26,504 bases of DNA from positions 39,686-66,189 of the forward strand of contig WVWW01000232.1 in assembly GCA_011773795.1 (NCBI GenBank), written 5' to 3'. Position numbers and translations under genes: made by a program. Below, in pieces: positions 14,967 through 22,969 of this stretch. The DNA comes from Acidobacteriota bacterium. GTDB lineage: Bacteria > Acidobacteriota > Polarisedimenticolia > Polarisedimenticolales > Polarisedimenticolaceae. The notes under the pieces are model-generated. The model was not told the DNA's origin. It worked only from the letters and a program-made list of their open reading frames with translations, and did not search any database. Positions within the stretch are counted from its first letter, which is position 1; every line of letters starts with the position of its first letter.

Positions 14967-14985
14967 AGGACCCCATCCCCATAAT
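14957..14985 (+). promoter_or_regulatory. sigma-70-type promoter of the dcw cluster
   Basis: A perfect TTGACA (14957-14962) is followed by a 17-base spacer and CATAAT (14980-14985, 5 of 6). The start site is expected near 14992, giving a leader of about 140 bases before mraZ. This is the best promoter match in the window. Confidence 0.75.
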
Positions 14986-14993
14986 TGGGCCGG

Positions 14994-15018
14994 TGGTCGA
15001 GAGTGGAACAAAGTGGAC
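14994..15018 (+). promoter_or_regulatory. MraZ operator: three TGG boxes at 10-bp spacing
   Basis: TGGTC (14994), TGGAA (15004) and TGGAC (15014) are direct repeats with exactly 5-base gaps. Known MraZ sites are TGGGN-type direct repeats with 5-base gaps just upstream of mraZ, which bind the ring-shaped MraZ oligomer. The third base of two boxes deviates from the E. coli consensus, but CAAAGTGGA is close to the AAAGTGK box reported for Mollicutes. Lying at about +3 to +27 of the predicted start, it suggests autorepression. Confidence 0.6.
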
Positions 15019-15040
15019 CATCAAGGTTCTCGTTCCACTT
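15011..15040. repeat. inverted repeat in mraZ leader
   Basis: AAGTGGA (15011-15017) is repeated in inverse as TCCACTT (15034-15040), with a 16-base gap. The upstream AGTGGAAC (15002-15009) can alternatively pair with GTTCCACT (15032-15039). The leader could thus form either hairpin, or the inverse copy could be a further MraZ box on the other strand. The rest of the leader (15041-15132) shows nothing else I can name. Confidence 0.45.
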
Positions 15041-15132
15041 CTTCTTGGCAGAACACAGGCGGCAAGTTCCGGCGGGTGTTGGCACGGCCGTCGGTGCGAA
15101 ATAGTCGAGGGTCGAATCGGGTGGGGAGACCC

Positions 15133-15573
15133 ATGCTGCGGGGTAACAGTCTCGCCAAGATCGATGAAAAGGGGCGTTTGAAGCTCCCGGCCGCTTTTCG
15201 TTCGGTCATCGAGCCCACCTACGGTAACGAGTTCTTCGTCACCAGCCTGCGCGGCCTGTCGGCGCGGATCTATCCGATGCAAGTCTACGCCGAACTGGAA
15301 GACAAGATGCTCGCGGCCTCCTCGGTCCAGCCTCTGGTCACCAAACTCCGTACGAGTCTGAACTATTTCGGCCAACGCGCGGTGATGGATTCCAACGGAC
15401 GCATCCTGATCCATCCGTTGTTGCGTGACAAGGCCGAGCTGAACGGCGACGTCGCCGTCCTCGGACAGCAGAATTTCCTTGAAATCTGGAATCGCGGCTC
15501 CTTCGAGGAGGCGCTCAAACGCGATCCGCTCACCGATGACGATCTCCGTGAGCTGGCCGCGCTCGGTTTTTGA
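15133..15573 (+). CDS. mraZ: transcriptional regulator MraZ
   Basis: MraZ is a DNA-binding protein that represses its own dcw operon in studied bacteria (146 aa; E. coli 152). It has two AbrB-like half-domains with the DxxxR signature: DEKGRLKLPAAFR (11-23) and DSNGRILIHP in the second half. The ATG at 15133 is chosen because homology starts at LRGNSLAKID and GGGGAG lies 4 bases upstream; the frame is open far further upstream but that stretch is antisense to the PLP enzyme and the promoter. It is the first gene of the dcw cluster and directly precedes rsmH. Confidence 0.95.
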   Translation: MLRGNSLAKIDEKGRLKLPAAFRSVIEPTYGNEFFVTSLRGLSARIYPMQVYAELEDKMLAASSVQPLVTKLRTSLNYFGQRAVMDSNGRILIHPLLRDKAELNGDVAVLGQQNFLEIWNRGSFEEALKRDPLTDDDLRELAALGF

Positions 15574-15602
15574 TGCAGCCCGCACCTCACGAGGAGAGAT
15601 GG

Positions 15603-16544
15603 GTGCCCGATCGACCCGCACATCGTCCGGTCCTGCTGGACGAGACACTCGAGCTGCTGGCGCCGCGACCCGGTGCAACGTTCGTCGACGCCACGCTCGG
15701 CGCCGCGGGCCACGCGTTCCCGCTGCTCGAGGCGATCGCGCCCGACGGCCGGTTGATCGGCATCGACCGCGACCCCGAGGCGCTGGAGATCGCCGGACGG
15801 CGGTTGGCCGTCTTCGGCGATCGTTTCGTCCCGTTGCACGGCCGACACGAAGATCTGGTTCGGTTGTTGCGGGACGCGGGCGTGTTCGCGTGCAACGCGA
15901 TCCTGTTCGACCTCGGTGTCTCTTCGATGCAGCTCGACCGTCCCGAACGCGGCTTTTCGTTCCGCCACGATGCTCCGCTCGACATGCGGATGGATCCGGG
16001 CGGCGGCGAGAGCGCGGCCGACCTGCTGGCGCGGATCGATGAGCATGATCTCCGCCGCATCCTCTCTCGCTGGGGCGAGGAGCGCCAGTCGGGTGCCATC
16101 GCGCGGGCGATCGTGCGTGAACGCGACCGGCGGCCGCTGGTGCGGACGTGCCAGCTGGCCGCAGTGGTTGAACGTGTCGCCGGACCGGCGGCGCGGCGCT
16201 ACAGGATCCACCCGGCGACGCGCACGTTCCAGGCGCTGCGCATCGCCGTCAACGGTGAGATCGAAGGCTTGGAGCGCCTCGTGAGCGACTCGGTCTCGAT
16301 GCTCGCCCGGGGTGGACGGCTCGCCGTCATCTCGTACCACTCGCTCGAGGATCGAGCGATCAAGACCTCGATGCGCGCGCTCGCCAACCGCTGCAGCTGC
16401 CCGCCGAAGCTCCCCGTCTGCGGCTGCGGCAAGGAGAACCTGATCCGTGTCGTGACCTCGCGTCCCGTCCGTCCGGCCGATGAGGAGATCGACCGCAATC
16501 CCCGCTCGCGCAGCGCTCGCCTGCGCGTGGCCGAAAGGCTCTGA
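15603..16544 (+). CDS. rsmH: 16S rRNA (cytosine-1402-N4)-methyltransferase RsmH
   Basis: RsmH (MraW) methylates N4 of C1402 in the 16S rRNA decoding centre with S-adenosylmethionine (313 aa from this start). Seen are HRPVLLDETLELL at the N-terminus, the SAM-binding FVDATLGAAGHA, IGIDRDPEAL, the family motif FDLGVSSMQLDRPERGFSF and near the C-terminus ISYHSLEDRAIK. A C-terminal cysteine cluster (CSCPPKLPVCGCG) is typical for the family. Two starts compete. The GTG at 15603 has a strong GAGGAG 6 bases upstream and gives the usual N-terminal length. The ATG at 15573 overlaps the mraZ stop (TGATG) but lacks a ribosome site and adds 10 residues. Confidence 0.94.
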   Translation: MPDRPAHRPVLLDETLELLAPRPGATFVDATLGAAGHAFPLLEAIAPDGRLIGIDRDPEALEIAGRRLAVFGDRFVPLHGRHEDLVRLLRDAGVFACNAILFDLGVSSMQLDRPERGFSFRHDAPLDMRMDPGGGESAADLLARIDEHDLRRILSRWGEERQSGAIARAIVRERDRRPLVRTCQLAAVVERVAGPAARRYRIHPATRTFQALRIAVNGEIEGLERLVSDSVSMLARGGRLAVISYHSLEDRAIKTSMRALANRCSCPPKLPVCGCGKENLIRVVTSRPVRPADEEIDRNPRSRSARLRVAERL

Positions 16545-16550
16545 CGACCG

Positions 16551-16967
16551 ATGACGAGCGAACGCAACTCACGCCGCTGGAGGAACCGCGCGCTGGTCCG
16601 CGAACGGGATACGCGGCGTGCCCGGCGATTATGGGTCGGTTTGGCATTGTCCATCGCGGCGCTCGCCCCCGCCGGCGTCTACCTCTACCAGCAAAGCAGT
16701 TGTGTGCAGCTGTCCTACGAGCTCGAGTCGATCAAGGACCAGCGCGAGCAGCTCGCCGAGATCGAGAGGCGCCTCGCGGTGCGCCACGCCGATGCCGCCG
16801 CGATGCGCAACATCGAGCGCTGGGCCGCACGAAAGCGGTTCGAACGGCCGGAATCGACGGAGGTCTTCGTCCTGCGCCCCGGCGGGGCGGCCGGCGACAC
16901 GGTGGCAGCCCGAGTGCCCGGCGGCACGGCAGAACACGCGTCCGCGAGATCGCGGCGGTCCGAGTAG
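16551..16967 (+). CDS. ftsL: cell division protein FtsL-like
   Basis: This is a 138-aa bitopic membrane protein: a very basic cytoplasmic tail (1-27), one membrane segment (about 28-46, LWVGLALSIAALAPAGVYL) and an external heptad-like helix (about 55-95) with Glu/Gln/Leu repeats. FtsL sequences are poorly conserved, so the call rests on topology, size and position between rsmH and ftsI, where ftsL normally lies. FtsL would join FtsB and FtsQ to activate FtsWI septal synthesis. A longer C-terminal tail rich in Arg/Gly/Ala is present. It starts 6 bases after rsmH. Confidence 0.75.
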   Translation: MTSERNSRRWRNRALVRERDTRRARRLWVGLALSIAALAPAGVYLYQQSSCVQLSYELESIKDQREQLAEIERRLAVRHADAAAMRNIERWAARKRFERPESTEVFVLRPGGAAGDTVAARVPGGTAEHASARSRRSE

Positions 16968-16970
16968 GGG

Positions 16971-18953
16971 ATGCCGCGGGTACTTCGATTCCGGCTCATC
17001 GTGGTGTGTGTATGTGTCGGTCTGGCCGCGCTCGGCGTCGCGGCACGGCTGTACCGCCTGCAGGTGGTGCATCACGACAGGTTCATCGCACGCGCGACCG
17101 AGCAACACCAGGACGTGCACGTTCTCCAGGCGCGGCGCGGTTCGTTGCTCGACAGGTACGGCCGGACGCTCGCGGCCAGTCTCGAGTCCCCTTCGCTCTT
17201 CGCCCATCCCTGGAAAGTCGAGGATGCCGCCGAGGCGGCGGACATCCTCGCGAAAACGATCTCGAAGCCTCGTAAGGACATCCTGGCCGACCTCAGCACC
17301 AACAAGTCGTTCGTGTACCTGGAGCGCCGGCTCGATCCCGAAGCGGCGCGCGAGGTTCGCGAGTTGGGTCGCGACACGGCGGATCGACCCGCCCCGCTGG
17401 CCTTCGGCGGCAACAACCCGTTCGGCTTCCAGAAGGAGACCAAGCGCTACTACCCGCTGGGCCGCGTCGCAGCGCACGTGATCGGGTTCGCCGATATCGA
17501 GGGCCACGGGACGGAGGGTGCGGAGAAACGGTTCAACGAGGAGTTGCAGGGAGGCTCGACCAAGTTTCTCGTGCGGCGGGACGCCCGGGACGGCAAGATC
17601 CACCAGCCGTTGAGCGAGCCGGCGCGGAAGTCGTCGGATGTCCGGCTGACGCTGGACCTCTCGCTGCAGCACTTGATCGAACGCGAACTCGACTCCGCGA
17701 TGCGCCGTACCGGAGCCAAGGCGGCGACCGCGTTGATCCTCGATTCGAAGACCGCGCAGGTACTCGCGATGGCCAACCGTCCGACGATCGACCGCTCCGG
17801 TCCGAGCGACGACTGGGCCCGCAGCGACGGGCGCGCCAACCGTGCCGTGGAGCACATGTTCGAGCCCGGATCGACGTTCAAGATCGTGCCGATGGCGCTG
17901 GCCATCGAGCATGACACGATCGATCTCGGCGAGCGCTTCTACTGCCACGACGGCAAGCCCTACCGCACGAGCTACGGCCGCACCATCAACGACGTCTCGA
18001 AGAACGGCATGTTGACCCCGACCATGGTCATGGCCAAATCGAGCAACATCGGAATGACCAAGATCAACCGGCGGCTCGATGCGGCGACGCTGCGCGAGGG
18101 GATCTTGAGTTTCGGGTTCGCGCGACGCACGGGGATCGAGCTGACCGCGGAGTCGCCGGGCACGCTCGCCGGCCTCGAGAAGTGGTCCGAATTCACCCAC
18201 GACTCCGTATCGTTCGGGCAGGAGATCAACGTGACCGCGTTGCAGATCGCCTCGGCGATGGCGACGATCGCCAACGACGGCGTCCGCGTCGAACCGCGCA
18301 TCGGGCTCGGAACGCAGGATGCGGACGGGCGTCTGACGCTGTTCGAGCCGGCCCCGTCGCACCGGGTGGTCTCGGAGCGAACCGCGCGAACGGTACGCAC
18401 GATGCTCGAGGAGGTCGTCGAGAAGGGATCGGGCACCGCGGCGCGGCTGCCGGGCTATCGCGTCGCCGGCAAGTCGGGCACCGCCCAGAAGGCCGTCGCG
18501 GGCGCCGGCTACTCGGATACGGATTTCATTGCCTCGTTCGCCGGTTTTGCGCCGGCGAGCGATCCGCGCATCGTCGTGCTGGTCGTGCTGGACACCCCGC
18601 GCGGTACGCGGCTCCAGGGCGGCGAGATCGCGGCCCCGGTGTTCGCCAGCATCTTGGCCGAGGCCTTGCAATACCTCCGTGTGCCGAAGGACGCGGAGCC
18701 GCCGCTGATCGCGGAACCGCATGTCGTCGTGGAAGATACGAGGGAAGTCGTGTCGGAACCCTCGATCCGGACCCCTGGTCGGGTCCCGGATGTGCGGCGG
18801 CGGACACTGCGTGAGGCCATCGCGACACTCTCGGCCCACGGGTATCGCGTGCGAGTGGACGGAAGCGGGAAGGTGGTTTCACAGGCGCCCGCGCCGGGAA
18901 CGGCGCTGGCGCCCGGCGGAGTCTGCGATCTTCGCGCGCGGGATGCGGGATGA
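16971..18953 (+). CDS. ftsI: septal peptidoglycan transpeptidase FtsI/PBP with PASTA domain
   Basis: This class B penicillin-binding protein of 660 aa cross-links septal peptidoglycan with FtsW. It has an N-terminal membrane anchor (about 8-28), the PBP dimerisation domain (ARRGSLLDRYGR at 54-65, GRVAAHVIGF) and a transpeptidase domain with the three active-site motifs: S301-x-x-K304 in PGSTFK, SSN at 357-359 and KSGT at 501-504. After a linker, a PASTA domain follows (about 595-655, VPDVRRRTLREAIATL then SQAPAPGTAL). The PASTA domain makes it resemble SpoVD/PBP2x-type proteins more than E. coli FtsI (588 aa). The ATG at 16971 is 3 bases after the ftsL stop; its stop overlaps murE as ATGA. 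Confidence 0.95.
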   Translation: MPRVLRFRLIVVCVCVGLAALGVAARLYRLQVVHHDRFIARATEQHQDVHVLQARRGSLLDRYGRTLAASLESPSLFAHPWKVEDAAEAADILAKTISKPRKDILADLSTNKSFVYLERRLDPEAAREVRELGRDTADRPAPLAFGGNNPFGFQKETKRYYPLGRVAAHVIGFADIEGHGTEGAEKRFNEELQGGSTKFLVRRDARDGKIHQPLSEPARKSSDVRLTLDLSLQHLIERELDSAMRRTGAKAATALILDSKTAQVLAMANRPTIDRSGPSDDWARSDGRANRAVEHMFEPGSTFKIVPMALAIEHDTIDLGERFYCHDGKPYRTSYGRTINDVSKNGMLTPTMVMAKSSNIGMTKINRRLDAATLREGILSFGFARRTGIELTAESPGTLAGLEKWSEFTHDSVSFGQEINVTALQIASAMATIANDGVRVEPRIGLGTQDADGRLTLFEPAPSHRVVSERTARTVRTMLEEVVEKGSGTAARLPGYRVAGKSGTAQKAVAGAGYSDTDFIASFAGFAPASDPRIVVLVVLDTPRGTRLQGGEIAAPVFASILAEALQYLRVPKDAEPPLIAEPHVVVEDTREVVSEPSIRTPGRVPDVRRRTLREAIATLSAHGYRVRVDGSGKVVSQAPAPGTALAPGGVCDLRARDAG

Positions 18954-20449
18954 GGCTCGCTGGTGCCAGGCTTTCCGACCTGCTCGACGGGGCGGCCGTC
19001 GCGCCCCTCGACACGCTCGAGGTCGATCCGGAGATCCGTGGGGTGCAGCTCGATTCGCGCCGCATCGGCGAAGGCGATCTCTTCTTTGCCCTGGCCGGCG
19101 AGCACGTCGACGGCGAGCGCTTCGTGCCGCAAGCGGTCGAACGCGGCGCACGCGCGATCGTGGCCGCCTCGTCCCGTCCCACGGGGCTCGACCCGGCCGT
19201 CGCGTGGGTGCGTGTCGACGAGCCACGTCGCGTGACGGGGCCGATCTCGAAGGAATTCTACGGGCGGCCGGACGAGGCGCTGACACTCGTCGGGATCACC
19301 GGCACCAACGGGAAGACGACGGTCTCCTACATGGTGCAGTCGATCGCCCAGGCCGCGGGCAGACGCGCGGGCAGGATCGGGACCACAGGTTTCGCATTCG
19401 GCGGTCTGGCCGAATCCCTCGAGCGCACGACACCGGAGGCGACCGATCTGTTCCGCATCCTTGACACGATGCGCCGCGCGGGAGCCGAAGTCGTCGCGAT
19501 GGAGGTCTCGTCACACGCGCTGAGCCTGGATCGCGTGTGCGGCACCCGCTTCGCCGTCTCCGCGTTTCTCAACCTGACGCGCGACCATCTCGACTACTAC
19601 GAAAGCGAAGAGGCCTACTTCGAGGCCAAGGCGCGCCTGTTCGAAACACTGGGGCCGCGCGACCGGGCCGTCATCTCCGCGGACTCGCCGTGGGGCGACC
19701 GCGTGGCGCGCCGAACCCGTGCCCAGGCGCTGCGTTTCGGTCGTGCGCAAAGTGCGGACGTGCGCTTGAGCGATGAGGTATGCCGCCTCGGCGGATCGAC
19801 CGCGACCCTGACGGGCCCCGACGGCCCGTTCGAGATCGAGCTGGGCCTACCCGGCAAGTTCAACCTGGACAACGCCGCGGCCGCGGCGGCGTGCGCGGTG
19901 TGTCTCGGCTACGACCCCTCGTCGATCGCGACCGGCCTGCGTAACCTGTCGGGTGTTCCCGGGCGCGTGGAGCGCGTCGAGCGCGGTCAACCGTTCGCCG
20001 TCTGGGTGGACTACGCGCACACCCCGGATGCGTTGGAGCGGGTGCTCAAGCTGGCGCGCTCCCTGGCGCGCGGCCGCGTGCTTGCGGTCTACGGCTGCGG
20101 CGGTGATCGCGATCGCGGCAAGCGCGCCGAGATGGGCCGGGTCGCCGCCGAGCAAGCGGACATCAGCTTCATTACCTCGGACAACCCCCGGGGCGAGGAC
20201 CCGCGGAAGATCGTGGACGAGGTACGCGCCGGAGCGGCGCTGGTGTCTGGAGCCGAGATCCGCTGCGAGGTCGACCGCCGCGAGGCCATCCGGGTGGCGA
20301 TCGCCGAGGCCGCGGACGACGACCTGATCGTGATCGCCGGGAAAGGCCACGAGACCACACAGACCACCGGAGCGCGCGTCGAGAGATTCGACGACCGGAA
20401 GGTTGCCGCCGAGTTGCTCGAGGCTACACGCGGAGGCGCGCATGCCTGA
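18950..20449 (+). CDS. murE: UDP-MurNAc-L-Ala-D-Glu:meso-diaminopimelate ligase MurE
   Basis: MurE adds the third residue of the peptidoglycan stem peptide in the cytoplasm, using ATP (499 aa). It shows the N-terminal uridine-binding segment GVQLDSRRIGEGDLFFAL, the P-loop GITGTNGKTT (115-124), the central VAMEVSSHAL and the carbamylated-lysine site K227 in YFEAKARLFE. WVDYAHTPDALE marks the start of the C-terminal domain. The specificity motif DNPRGEDP (411-418) is the DNPR form linked to meso-DAP rather than lysine, which fits a diderm. The start overlaps ftsI by 4 bases and the end overlaps murF by 8. Confidence 0.96.
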   Translation: MRLAGARLSDLLDGAAVAPLDTLEVDPEIRGVQLDSRRIGEGDLFFALAGEHVDGERFVPQAVERGARAIVAASSRPTGLDPAVAWVRVDEPRRVTGPISKEFYGRPDEALTLVGITGTNGKTTVSYMVQSIAQAAGRRAGRIGTTGFAFGGLAESLERTTPEATDLFRILDTMRRAGAEVVAMEVSSHALSLDRVCGTRFAVSAFLNLTRDHLDYYESEEAYFEAKARLFETLGPRDRAVISADSPWGDRVARRTRAQALRFGRAQSADVRLSDEVCRLGGSTATLTGPDGPFEIELGLPGKFNLDNAAAAAACAVCLGYDPSSIATGLRNLSGVPGRVERVERGQPFAVWVDYAHTPDALERVLKLARSLARGRVLAVYGCGGDRDRGKRAEMGRVAAEQADISFITSDNPRGEDPRKIVDEVRAGAALVSGAEIRCEVDRREAIRVAIAEAADDDLIVIAGKGHETTQTTGARVERFDDRKVAAELLEATRGGAHA

Positions 20450-21878
20450 GCTGACCGCCAGCGAGCTCGCGCAGGCCTGCCACGGCCAGATCGTCCGCGG
20501 GGACGAGACGACGCGTGTGGCCTCCTACGGGATCGACTCGCGACGTCTCGAGCAACGGTCCGCGTTCTTCGCCGTCACCAGCGAGCGCTCCGACGGGCAC
20601 CGCTTCCTCGGCGAGGCACGTGAGGCGGGTGCGCTGGTCGGGATCGTGCAACACGTGCCCGATCTCGAGAACGCTCCGGGTGTGTTGATCCAGGTGGAGG
20701 ACACGGTCGCCGCGCTCGCCGACTGCGCGCGGGCCATGCGCAAGCGGTACTCCGGGGCGACCTGGATCGCCATCACCGGGAGCAACGGCAAGACCACGAC
20801 GAAGGAGATGGTCGCGGCGGGCCTGTCCGCCGGGTTCGCCGTCTACCGCACGCCCGGTAACTTCAACAATCACCTCGGCGTGCCGCTGACGCTACTTGCC
20901 TGCCCCGACGATGTCGAGATGATCGTGCTCGAGATCGCGATGAGCACCGCCGGTGAGATCGCGCACCTGACGGAGCTGGTGGATCCCGACATCGGGCTCG
21001 TGACCAACGTGCGTGCGGCGCACCTCGAGAATTTCAGTTCGATCGAGGACATCGCCGCCGCGAAGGGCGAGCTGTTCGCACTGATGCGCGATGACGCGAT
21101 CGCGGTCGTGAATCGGGACGACGCTCACGTACGTGTCCAGGCGACCCGGCACGTCGGCCCGCAGGTGACCTTCGGCCACGACGTCGGAACGGATCTTCGG
21201 ATCGAAGCGCTGGACAACCGCTTCGTCCCGGGCGCGGGGCTGACGGTCAATCACGATGGTCGTTCGTTTCGCCTGCAGCTACGGATCGGTGGCGGGCATG
21301 CGGCGCTCAACGCGCTCGCCGCGCTGGCCACGGTCGCCGCGGCAGGCGGGGACCTGGAAGGTGCGGCGAGAAAGATCGAGTTGCTCGAGCCGGACAAGGG
21401 ACGGGGGCAGGTTCACGACCTGCGACGAAACATCCAGGTCGTCGATGATTGCTACAACGCCAGCCCGTCGGCGATGGCGTCGGTGCTCGAGACGTTGCGC
21501 CAGTCCGACCCGCGCGGACGGCGCGTGTTGATCATGGGCGACATGCTCGAGCTCGGCCAGCTCGGACCGGCGCTTCACCGCGAGGTCGGCAAGCGCTGCG
21601 GGGCGGCCGGTATCGGCATGCTCGTAACGATCGGGAAGCTGTCCCGTGGGGCGGCCGAGGCCGCGCGGCGCGCCGGGGTGCCCGAGGTTCACCACCACCC
21701 GGATGTCGACAAGGCGACCGAGTCGATCGTCGAGTTCCTCAGCGATGGGGACCTGATCGTGGTCAAGGGCTCACGAAGCATGCACCTCGAGCGCGTCGTG
21801 CACCGGCTGACCGAGGAGCTGGCCCCGCACCCGCCCCAGAATGACCCGACCCCGGTCAACCACGAGGTCGGTCGATGA
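20442..21878 (+). CDS. murF: UDP-MurNAc-tripeptide:D-Ala-D-Ala ligase MurF
   Basis: MurF adds D-Ala-D-Ala to complete the UDP-MurNAc-pentapeptide (478 aa). It has YGIDSRR near the N-terminus, the P-loop ITGSNGKTTTKE (111-122), the family segment TPGNFNNHLGVPLTLL, a central EIAMSTAGEI and VVDDCYNASPSAM in the C-terminal domain. The frame is open from 20403, but the ATG at 20442 with CGGAGG upstream gives the expected N-terminus. It overlaps murE by 8 bases and mraY by 4, so coupled translation is likely. Confidence 0.96.
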   Translation: MPELTASELAQACHGQIVRGDETTRVASYGIDSRRLEQRSAFFAVTSERSDGHRFLGEAREAGALVGIVQHVPDLENAPGVLIQVEDTVAALADCARAMRKRYSGATWIAITGSNGKTTTKEMVAAGLSAGFAVYRTPGNFNNHLGVPLTLLACPDDVEMIVLEIAMSTAGEIAHLTELVDPDIGLVTNVRAAHLENFSSIEDIAAAKGELFALMRDDAIAVVNRDDAHVRVQATRHVGPQVTFGHDVGTDLRIEALDNRFVPGAGLTVNHDGRSFRLQLRIGGGHAALNALAALATVAAAGGDLEGAARKIELLEPDKGRGQVHDLRRNIQVVDDCYNASPSAMASVLETLRQSDPRGRRVLIMGDMLELGQLGPALHREVGKRCGAAGIGMLVTIGKLSRGAAEAARRAGVPEVHHHPDVDKATESIVEFLSDGDLIVVKGSRSMHLERVVHRLTEELAPHPPQNDPTPVNHEVGR

Positions 21879-22969
21879 TTTACTACCTGCTGTATCTCGA
21901 GTGGGGTCTCCAGGATCAGATCGGCGCGTTCAACGTGTTCCGCTACATCACGTTCCGCACCGCGATGGCGACGCTGACCGCGCTGCTCGTCGCCCTGCTG
22001 CTGGGCCCGTGGATGATCCGCCGCCTGCAGCAGTTCCAGATCGGCCAGGAGATCCGCGAGGAAGGCCCCGCGTCGCACCACTCGAAGCAGGGCACGCCGA
22101 CGATGGGCGGCCTGCTGATCATCACGGCCGTGGTCTTGCCGACGATCCTGTGGGCCGATCCCAGCAACCGCTTCACGTGGATCGCCATCGGATCGACCGT
22201 CGCGTTCGGCGGCATCGGCTTCATCGACGACTACCTCAAAGTCGCCAAGAAGCACAACCTCGGCCTGCGCGCACGAACAAAGTTCGGCATGCAGATCGGC
22301 ATTGCACTGGTGATCGGGATCGCGTTGCATCGGCTGGCGTCGGCCGGCGTGTTCACGACACAGATGATCTTCCCGTTCTTCAAGAACTTCACACCGGATC
22401 TCGGCTGGTTCTACTTGGGTGTGGTGGTACTCGTCCTGGTCGCCTCGAGTAATGCGGTCAACCTGACCGACGGCCTGGACGGGCTCGCCATCGGCTCATT
22501 GTTGATCGCCTGGACCGCGTTCACGGTGCTGGTCTACGCGGCGGGTCACGCGATCGTGGCCGACTACCTCGGCATCTTCACGGTCAAGGGGGTTGCGGAG
22601 CTGACGGTATTCTGCGGAGCGGTCCTGGGGGCCTGCCTGGGATTCCTCTGGTTCAACAGCCACCCCGCGGAGATCTTCATGGGCGATGTCGGGTCGATGG
22701 CGATGGGCGGGGCGCTCGGCACGGTCGCGATCCTGATCAAGCAGGAGTTGCTGCTGATCCTCGTCGGGGGCCTGTTCGTCCTCGAGGCCCTGTCCGTGAT
22801 CCTGCAGGTCGGGTCGTTCAAGCTGCGCGGGCGGCGGATCTTCCGCATGGCGCCGCTACACCATCATTTCGAGTTGAGCGGATGGAGTGAAAGCAAGGTC
22901 GTGATCCGGTTCTGGATCATGGCGATCATCTTCGCGCTGCTTGCGCTGGCCACGTTGAAACTGCGATGA
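21875..22969 (+). CDS. mraY: phospho-MurNAc-pentapeptide transferase MraY
   Basis: MraY moves phospho-MurNAc-pentapeptide from UDP onto undecaprenyl phosphate, making lipid I in the inner membrane (364 aa, about ten membrane segments). Catalytic signatures are all present: HHSKQGTPTMGGL (68-80), GFIDDYLK with D118-D119, NLTDGLDGLAIG (196-207), FMGDVGSMAMGG with D272, and the cytoplasmic HHHFELSGW near 326-336. The start overlaps murF and the stop overlaps murD, both as ATGA. Confidence 0.97.
   Translation: MIYYLLYLEWGLQDQIGAFNVFRYITFRTAMATLTALLVALLLGPWMIRRLQQFQIGQEIREEGPASHHSKQGTPTMGGLLIITAVVLPTILWADPSNRFTWIAIGSTVAFGGIGFIDDYLKVAKKHNLGLRARTKFGMQIGIALVIGIALHRLASAGVFTTQMIFPFFKNFTPDLGWFYLGVVVLVLVASSNAVNLTDGLDGLAIGSLLIAWTAFTVLVYAAGHAIVADYLGIFTVKGVAELTVFCGAVLGACLGFLWFNSHPAEIFMGDVGSMAMGGALGTVAILIKQELLLILVGGLFVLEALSVILQVGSFKLRGRRIFRMAPLHHHFELSGWSESKVVIRFWIMAIIFALLALATLKLR

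Noticed and set aside
14272..15132. Upstream extension of mraZ
   Set aside because: It would run antisense through the PLP-enzyme gene and through the promoter; MraZ homology begins at 15133.
16629..18839. Minus-strand open frame of about 736 codons opposite ftsL/ftsI
   Set aside because: It is a shadow of two conserved dcw genes; its composition is dominated by Arg, His and Asp as expected for antisense GC-rich frames.
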